This document shows, one piece after another, positions 14,415 through 18,956 of a stretch of 18,956 nucleotides of DNA (its first letter is position 1; every line of letters begins with the position of its first letter). The stretch comes from an uncultured Eubacterium sp. GTDB lineage: Bacteria; Bacillota; Clostridia; Lachnospirales; Lachnospiraceae. The stretch spans positions 1 through 18,956 of the forward strand of contig CAJTMV010000055.1 of assembly GCA_910577225.1 (NCBI GenBank), given 5' to 3'. The translations under genes were made by a program, and so were the position numbers. Under the pieces are notes generated by a model. That model worked only from the letters and a program-made list of their open reading frames with translations. It did no database searches and was not told the origin of the DNA.

Positions 14415-14440
14415 AAGGGACTTCTTTGGAAGTCCTTTTT
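14415..14440 (+). terminator. Intrinsic terminator at the island's right edge
   Basis: AAGGGACTTC (14415-14424), TTTG loop, GAAGTCCTTT (14429-14438) with one G-T pair, T's to 14440. It would end transcripts from the AAA/RloB operon or the Fic remnant and shields the sigma-factor promoter that begins eight bases later. Confidence 0.85.
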
Positions 14441-14447
14441 AATATTA

Positions 14448-14477
14448 TGAAACTTTTTTCCAGTTCCGGCGATCTAA
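14448..14477 (+). promoter_or_regulatory. ECF-type (SigW/SigV-like) promoter, probably autoregulated
   Basis: TGAAAC (14448-14453) is followed after exactly 16 bp by CGATCTAA (14470-14477). B. subtilis SigW/SigV-class promoters read TGAAAC-N16-CGT. The first six bases match perfectly and the -10 is CGAT for CGTA/CGTC. It sits directly before an ECF sigma gene, as expected of positive autoregulation. Confidence 0.72.
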
Positions 14478-14515
14478 TCATTAAACGACGCGGAACATAC
14501 GGGAGGTGGAAGGAT

Positions 14516-15088
14516 TTGAAACTGTTTTCAGGTAACAAAGATCAGCAATATAAAGCTCTGATCGAACAGATTCTATTGGAAAATTATCAGCAGTACTACC
14601 GTCTTGCATATGGATACACACATCAGGATCCGGATGCCTGCGATATTGTACAAACCGGCGCTTACAAGGCACTAAGGAGCTGCCATACGTTAAAACAGCC
14701 GGAATATGCCAGTACCTGGGTATACCGGATTATGCTGAACGAATGCTTTACGTATTTACGAAAGCCGAAAGATCTGTCGTATGAAGCCGTTCAGGAAGAA
14801 GCAGGCGTATGCGCTGGCAGTATGGAAGATCATTATACGAATATCGATTTGCAAAGAGCGATCGACGCGCTGCCGGACAAAGAGAAGGCCATTGTGATAT
14901 TAAAATATTTCGAAGATAAAAAACTGGAAGAGATTGCAGAGATTCTGGATGAAAATGTAAGTACGATAAAAAGCAGGCTGTACCGCTGCATGAAAAAGCT
15001 GCGCAGCAGTCTTGCGGATGAGGATGGGGACGGCAGGGCATATGTAAAGCCGGCTGGAGACGTACAGAACAGGGAGGCGACGATATGA
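14516..15088 (+). CDS. ECF RNA polymerase sigma factor (SigV-like)
   Basis: 190 residues from TTG at 14516. Region 2 spans about YRLAYGYTHQDPDACDIVQ with ALRSCHTLKQPEYASTWVYR, and region 4 is LPDKEKAIVILKYFEDKKLE with EIAEILDENVSTIKSRLYR, the DNA-reading helix. Both match the group holding B. subtilis SigV. GGAGG (14502-14506) precedes the TTG by about nine bases. Earlier in-frame starts (14426, 14447) lie inside the terminator or on the -35 box and cannot be used. The stop overlaps the anti-sigma start (ATGA, 15085-15088), so both are coupled. By analogy it would be released under cell-envelope stress, such as lysozyme, and switch on cell-wall modification genes; none of these lies in the window. 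Confidence 0.88.
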   Translation: MKLFSGNKDQQYKALIEQILLENYQQYYRLAYGYTHQDPDACDIVQTGAYKALRSCHTLKQPEYASTWVYRIMLNECFTYLRKPKDLSYEAVQEEAGVCAGSMEDHYTNIDLQRAIDALPDKEKAIVILKYFEDKKLEEIAEILDENVSTIKSRLYRCMKKLRSSLADEDGDGRAYVKPAGDVQNREATI

Positions 15089-16014
15089 TTAATTTTTCTG
15101 AGAGAAAAGATCAAAACGATCGTTTGGAATCCGGACTTCGGGTATTAAAAGCGGAGTATCAAAAACCGGAAATGTCAGGGGAGCAGTTTGAAAAACTGCT
15201 TGCAAAAATAGAAGAGGCGAAGTCCGATGGTAAAAAAGAACGACGAAGAACCAGAACGGTCAGATATACGGCGGCAGCGGCAATCATTTTCGGATTATTT
15301 ATCGTACTGCCAAATACATCCGCGGCAGCGGCAGATGCAATGGAACGGATCCCGGTGATTGGACGGCTGATCGAAGCTGTGACATTCCGTAATTATGAAT
15401 ATGAATCAGACCGGAATATGGCGGATATTAAAGTTCCAAAGATCACAGTAGATGAACATGCAAACGCGGGCACGTCACAAAAGAAGCTCAAACGGACTGT
15501 GGAAGAGATTAACGCGCAGATACGCAGCATTACGGATGAGCTGGTAGAAGAGTTTGAAAAAAATCTGTCCTATGAGGAAGGATATCAGGACGTTGTCGTG
15601 GATAGCGAGACGCTGGCAACGACAGAGGATTACTTTACTTTAAAACTTAGCTGCTATCAGGGGGCCGGCAGCGGATATGCATGGAATTATTATTATACGA
15701 TCGACCTGAATACAGGGGAGCGGTTATCGCTTAAGGATATTTTTAAAGACGGCGCAGATTATCGGACGCCGATTAGTGAAAATATCAAAGAACAGATGAA
15801 AGCGCAGATGCAGGCGGATGAAAACGTGACCTACTGGCTGGATCAGGAAGTGGAGGAATGGAATTTTAAGACGATTTCCGATGACGTTTCTTTTTATCTG
15901 AATGAAAAGGGAAATGTGGTGATTGCATTTAATGAAGGAGATGTAGCGCCGATGTATATGGGAACCGTTTCGTTTGAAATTCCAGCGGATGTGCTGGACG
16001 GAATTCGCAAATAG
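15085..16014 (+). CDS. rsiV: RsiV-like membrane anti-sigma factor
   Basis: 309 residues. Cytoplasmic part about 1-58 (charged, helical, with KPEMSGEQFEKLLAKIEEAK), one transmembrane segment about 61-79, and an extracellular part. The segment ends in NTSAAAADA, a plausible signal-peptidase cleavage region, as used in RsiV signalling. The outer part holds a DUF4163/PdaC-like stretch (about 150-205) and a C-terminal DUF3298 domain (about 210-305). In B. subtilis RsiV, this outer part binds lysozyme, exposing a signal-peptidase site and leading to release of SigV. Family and context agree; that lysozyme is the signal here is inference. It overlaps the sigma gene by four bases. No T-rich terminator follows, only the hairpin at 16055-16087. 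Confidence 0.85.
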   Translation: MINFSERKDQNDRLESGLRVLKAEYQKPEMSGEQFEKLLAKIEEAKSDGKKERRRTRTVRYTAAAAIIFGLFIVLPNTSAAAADAMERIPVIGRLIEAVTFRNYEYESDRNMADIKVPKITVDEHANAGTSQKKLKRTVEEINAQIRSITDELVEEFEKNLSYEEGYQDVVVDSETLATTEDYFTLKLSCYQGAGSGYAWNYYYTIDLNTGERLSLKDIFKDGADYRTPISENIKEQMKAQMQADENVTYWLDQEVEEWNFKTISDDVSFYLNEKGNVVIAFNEGDVAPMYMGTVSFEIPADVLDGIRK

Positions 16015-16054
16015 CAGCGCGCAGACAGAGCAGTTTATTTGGAATTACGGCATG

Positions 16055-16087
16055 CAGGCAGGATACCTTTTTCAGGATTCCTGCCTG
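16055..16087. repeat. 9-bp hairpin after rsiV
   Basis: CAGGCAGGA (16055-16063) and TCCTGCCTG (16079-16087) around a 15-base loop. No T-run follows on either strand, so it is a possible 3'-end structure rather than a classical terminator. Confidence 0.4.
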
Positions 16088-16183
16088 TGGATGTAAGAAG
16101 TTATGGTTCCTGTTGTATGGGCGGGTTTGATGGGAATCACTGGAACAGGAACTGCGGGAAGACTGGTTCGCGCCATACAGCCA

Positions 16184-16624
16184 TTACTTCCAGTGTTTTA
16201 GCGTGGAAAGCTGTTCCTTAAAATATGCTCTTGTCTGTTCCGGTGAAGCATGATTATCTGACGCCTGATTTACAAGAAAGTTAAGAAGCTCGTCCATATT
16301 TTTATATACAAACTGTCCGTCTGTATAACACCATTTGCAGTAGTCCTCGTGAAAGCTATGATCTTTTTCGCGGCTGATGACAGAGTCATCGTCTAATGGC
16401 ATACCACAGCACTGGCAAAAGAGCCTTCGGGGACTTCCTAACAAGGTATTAATGGAAATATCAAAAACGATGGAAATTTGTTTTAACGTTTCTATGTTTG
16501 GCGTTGATTCTCCGTTTTCCCAACGTGAAACAGCCTGGCGGGTAACTGATAATTTTTCTGCCAGTTCATCCTGCGTCAGATTGTTTTTTATGCGAATGTT
16601 TTTTAAGACATCCTTTGTATTCAT
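16184..16624 (-). CDS. XRE regulator with C-terminal zinc-ribbon domain
   Basis: 146 residues. The N-terminal Cro/C1 helix-turn-helix (about 5-62) reads LKNIRIKNNLTQDELAEKLS, then VTRQAVSRWENGESTPN. The C-terminal domain (about 68-146) has FCQCCGMPL (Cys70, Cys72, Cys73) and YCKWCY (Cys96, Cys99), the putative zinc-ribbon domain seen alone or fused to XRE heads in Clostridia. It would bind zinc and could sense metal, redox state or a ligand; the ligand is unknown. AGGAGG is six to seven bases before the ATG. It is divergent from the diguanylate cyclase gene; the shared 225-base region holds both promoters and a GTCAG-type palindrome, so control of itself and of the neighbour is plausible. Confidence 0.88.
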   Translation of the reverse strand: MNTKDVLKNIRIKNNLTQDELAEKLSVTRQAVSRWENGESTPNIETLKQISIVFDISINTLLGSPRRLFCQCCGMPLDDDSVISREKDHSFHEDYCKWCYTDGQFVYKNMDELLNFLVNQASDNHASPEQTRAYFKEQLSTLKHWK

Positions 16625-16653
16625 GTGTTTGTCCTCCTTTTTAAGATATTTTT

Positions 16654-16682
16654 ATTATAACAGATACCCGTTTTGCTGTCAG
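16654..16682 (-). promoter_or_regulatory. Promoter of the XRE/zinc-ribbon gene
   Basis: On the minus strand CTGACA (16682-16677), 17-bp spacer, TATAAT (16659-16654). A short palindrome, CTGAC-TGTCT-GTCAG (16706-16720), lies between this and the rightward promoter and shares TGTCAG with the -35, a possible operator. Confidence 0.75.
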
Positions 16683-16731
16683 GCAATTGTCTGTTGCTAT
16701 TTTACCTGACTGTCTGTCAGACACGAAAGGG

Positions 16732-16760
16732 TTGACAGTATATTTGCGGAGTGTTACACT
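16732..16760 (+). promoter_or_regulatory. Promoter of the diguanylate cyclase gene
   Basis: TTGACA (16732-16737), 17-bp spacer, TACACT (16755-16760). The leader to the ATG at 16850 is about 83 bases and has no recognised c-di-GMP riboswitch. Confidence 0.75.
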
Positions 16761-16849
16761 TCCTGTAACTGAAAACATAACGGAATAGAGCAAAAAGGGT
16801 ATTTCGGGCTGCGTGTTGCAGTCAGTTTCTTACTAAACAGGAGGCATGG

Positions 16850-18751
16850 ATGAAACCGCTCAAAAAAATTATCAGCCGGTACATGAATCTGGTTACACTG
16901 ACCATGATTTCTTTTTTAACAGTCGTTATCGTATGCGTTCAGAACGCCGATACGCACCGGCAGGCGTACAACGATGCCATAACGACATTGCAGCAGATCG
17001 AGCAGGTTTTGGAGCAGAACAATGCCGAGATTGCGGAAATCAGCGAGGAATACAGGAATACCTGCCTGCACAATGCCGAGGCAATCGCGTATCTGATCCA
17101 GGACAAGCCTTCTGTGCCTGACAGTGTTGACGAGTTCAGAAGGATTGCCGGATTTATGGAGGTAGACGAAATCCATATTTTTGACGAGACGGGGCGCATT
17201 TTTGCCGGAACGCATCCGGATTATTATGGTTATACCTTTGACTCTGGCGAGCAGATGCGGTTCTTTCAACCGATGCTGACGGATAAGTCTTTAAAACTTG
17301 TGCAGGATATTATGCCGAACGTCGCTGAGGCAAAGCTGATGCAGTATTCGGCTCTTTGGAGCGCCGACGGGAACTTTATCGTTCAGGTAGGGATGTCTCC
17401 GGTTAATGTTATGAAAGCTACGCAGAAAAATGAACTTTCCTATATTTTCTCACTGTTTCGGGTGAATACGGAGGCAGGTTATTACGCGATCGACCAGACG
17501 AGCGGAGAGATTGTCGGTTCTACAGAGCTGGATGATGTGCATAAAAATATTGAGGACATCGGCATCAGTCTGAATGATATCGACGTCCAGTCCAGGGGGT
17601 TCCATGCTAAGGTGAATGGTCAGGACTCTTTCTGTGTGTTCAGGTTGGTGGATTCCAATTATATCGGGCGTATCCTTACGAACCGCGCGCTTTATGAATG
17701 GATCCTGATGAATACTGTAGTTTTACTTTTCTGTCTTGTGATAATTGCGGTGGTTCTGATGCGTGCAGTAACTGCGTATATGAACCGCTATGTTGTGGAC
17801 GATATTTATCGTATCAATAAAAAACTCCATGCCATCGCTGCCGGAAATCTCGACGAAGTCATCGATATTCAAAGCAGCACGGAATTCGCAGAGCTGAGCA
17901 GCGATATCAACCGGATGAAAAAAAGTCTTCTGGACAACAGTCGCAAGATGTCCTATGTGCTTAGCAAAACGAATATGTATATTGGTGTGTACGAGTATGA
18001 CGAGCATGTGCTCCAGGTCCGCTTTACGGAGTATGTACCGCAGATTCTCGGACTCTCCCCTGAAGAGACGGGACAGTTATTCTGCGATTACCGGATGTTC
18101 AGGAAATTTCTTTCTGAGCTTCGGAATCATCCTTTTGCCGATGAGGACAATGTTTTCAGGCTGGACGAACGCTATATCAGGATGGAGGAAATATCTGAGA
18201 ATAGAAATGTGTTCGGGGTGCTGATCGACGTGACGGAGGATACGTTAAAACGTCTGCATATTGAACAGGAGAGAGACTATGACCATCTGACCGGGCTGTA
18301 TAACCGTCGTGGACTGGAAAGTTTTCTGGATGTCTGTTTCCATAAGCCGGCGGAGTTTTGCGAAAGCGCGCTGATAATGATCGATGCGGATAATCTAAAG
18401 GTTGTTAACGATACCTATGGACATGAGGGAGGCGACGCTTATCTCAGGCAGCTTGCCATACTTCTTAAAGAATTTGCACCTGGCCACGGTGTTGCCGCCA
18501 GACTGGGAGGCGACGAATTTGTGTTGTTTTTATACAAATATCAGAACAGGGCGGCGCTGGCGGATGCTGTCATGGCACTCGGGGAGCTGCAGAACAACAG
18601 CAGCGCGCGTCTGAACGACGATCTGGAGATCCCGCTCGGTTTCTCTTTCGGATGCTGTCTGACAGAGGGGTGCGCGGATTATCAGGCATTGTTAAGAGAG
18701 GCCGATGAGAAGATGTACGAGAATAAAAAATTCCGCAAATCTGGCCGGTGA
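16850..18751 (+). CDS. Membrane-bound sensor diguanylate cyclase (GGDEF)
   Basis: 633 residues. Makes cyclic di-GMP from two GTP. Order: transmembrane segment about 14-31; extracellular sensor of about 250 residues (Cache-like; EVDEIHIFDETGRIFAG and later FIVQVGMSP are typical); second transmembrane segment about 284-304; HAMP-like linker about 305-362; PAS-like domain about 370-465; GGDEF domain about 477-628. The active site is intact: DHLTGLYNRRGLE (478-490), IDADNLKVVNDTYGHEGGD (511-529) and GGDEF (553-557). The inhibitory I-site (RxxD five residues before GGDEF) is absent; 544-547 reads PGHG, so product feedback there is not expected. AGGAGG (16839-16844) precedes the ATG at 16850; the ATG at 16846 is out of frame. 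It is monocistronic, with promoter and terminator. The signal sensed is unknown. Confidence 0.94.
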   Translation: MKPLKKIISRYMNLVTLTMISFLTVVIVCVQNADTHRQAYNDAITTLQQIEQVLEQNNAEIAEISEEYRNTCLHNAEAIAYLIQDKPSVPDSVDEFRRIAGFMEVDEIHIFDETGRIFAGTHPDYYGYTFDSGEQMRFFQPMLTDKSLKLVQDIMPNVAEAKLMQYSALWSADGNFIVQVGMSPVNVMKATQKNELSYIFSLFRVNTEAGYYAIDQTSGEIVGSTELDDVHKNIEDIGISLNDIDVQSRGFHAKVNGQDSFCVFRLVDSNYIGRILTNRALYEWILMNTVVLLFCLVIIAVVLMRAVTAYMNRYVVDDIYRINKKLHAIAAGNLDEVIDIQSSTEFAELSSDINRMKKSLLDNSRKMSYVLSKTNMYIGVYEYDEHVLQVRFTEYVPQILGLSPEETGQLFCDYRMFRKFLSELRNHPFADEDNVFRLDERYIRMEEISENRNVFGVLIDVTEDTLKRLHIEQERDYDHLTGLYNRRGLESFLDVCFHKPAEFCESALIMIDADNLKVVNDTYGHEGGDAYLRQLAILLKEFAPGHGVAARLGGDEFVLFLYKYQNRAALADAVMALGELQNNSSARLNDDLEIPLGFSFGCCLTEGCADYQALLREADEKMYENKKFRKSGR

Positions 18752-18777
18752 AATGAATTTTATGAAAATTGTAATTT

Positions 18778-18835
18778 CTGATTGAAAAACAATCAGGAGT
18801 TTGTCATACAGGGAACAGATGTTCTGATCTGTATG
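18778..18835. repeat. Two hairpins in the 3' region of the cyclase gene
   Basis: CTGATTG (18778-18784) with CAATCAG (18790-18796), and CATACAG (18805-18811) with CTGTATG (18829-18835), the latter enclosing GAAC/GTTC. No T-run follows either. They form a stem series before the terminator. Confidence 0.45.
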
Positions 18836-18839
18836 CGCA

Positions 18840-18896
18840 AAAAAGCGGAAAGATCGCGGGGAGAAGAAGTCAGTCCGGGCGATTTTTCCGCTTTTT
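18840..18896 (+). terminator. Intrinsic terminator of the cyclase gene
   Basis: AAAAAGCGGAAAGATCGC (18840-18857) pairs with GCGATTTTTCCGCTTTTT (18879-18896), an 18-bp stem with one G-T pair and a 21-base loop, ending in T5. The A/T symmetry lets it work on both strands. The remaining 60 bases to the window end have no recognisable gene start. Confidence 0.9.
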
Positions 18897-18956
18897 GCTT
18901 CTTAACTCAACTTTCCCACCAGCAAAACTGGGTTAAACGCTTGAATTTACAAGCAA

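Noticed and set aside
18897..18956. Possible end of a minus-strand gene reading into the window edge
   Set aside because: The open stretch is under 20 codons, with Trp/Cys-rich content and no family signal; too short to support.

Overview
The window reads as chromosome of a gut-type clostridium, most likely a Lachnospiraceae member. The reasons are a SCIFF ranthipeptide cassette next to a fused secDF, a stand-alone AICAR transformylase, the Clostridia-style SerRS motif 3, strong AGGAGG ribosome sites, sigma-A promoters close to consensus, and several TTG starts. No function was checked by a search; all calls come from reading motifs.

Layout. 1-1490: the tail of an unknown gene, then a two-gene membrane operon (a membrane-anchored beta-repeat protein and a YesL/DUF624 protein). 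1512-2872: a convergent terminator region and a stand-alone purH-type formyltransferase on the minus strand with a consensus promoter. 2961-7171: the 47-residue SCIFF precursor (scfA), a 17-bp perfect inverted repeat, the radical SAM/SPASM maturase (scfB), the fused SecDF translocase and a structured 3' element. 7211-7744: a small XRE regulator facing a nested palindromic operator-promoter that drives a short unit with no intact gene. 7784-10594: glyA-serS, a serine-centred operon with promoter and terminator.

10604-14440 looks like an accessory island. Its edges hold broken genes: a 12-codon XRE start on the left and a Fic fragment with the active-site His lost on the right. Inside are a minus-strand operon (unnamed protein plus DUF2188 protein) whose leader carries a near-perfect CIRCE (HrcA operator), and an AT-rich, overlapping AAA ATPase/RloB pair resembling AbiL-type phage defence. 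14448-16014: an ECF sigma factor and RsiV-like anti-sigma with a SigW/SigV-like promoter of their own. 16184-18896: an XRE/zinc-ribbon regulator divergent from a membrane diguanylate cyclase, ending in an 18-bp terminator.

The observations most worth following are CIRCE control of two non-chaperone genes, the AbiL-like pair between gene scars, the SCIFF cassette with its intergenic inverted repeat, and the XRE/nested-palindrome locus.
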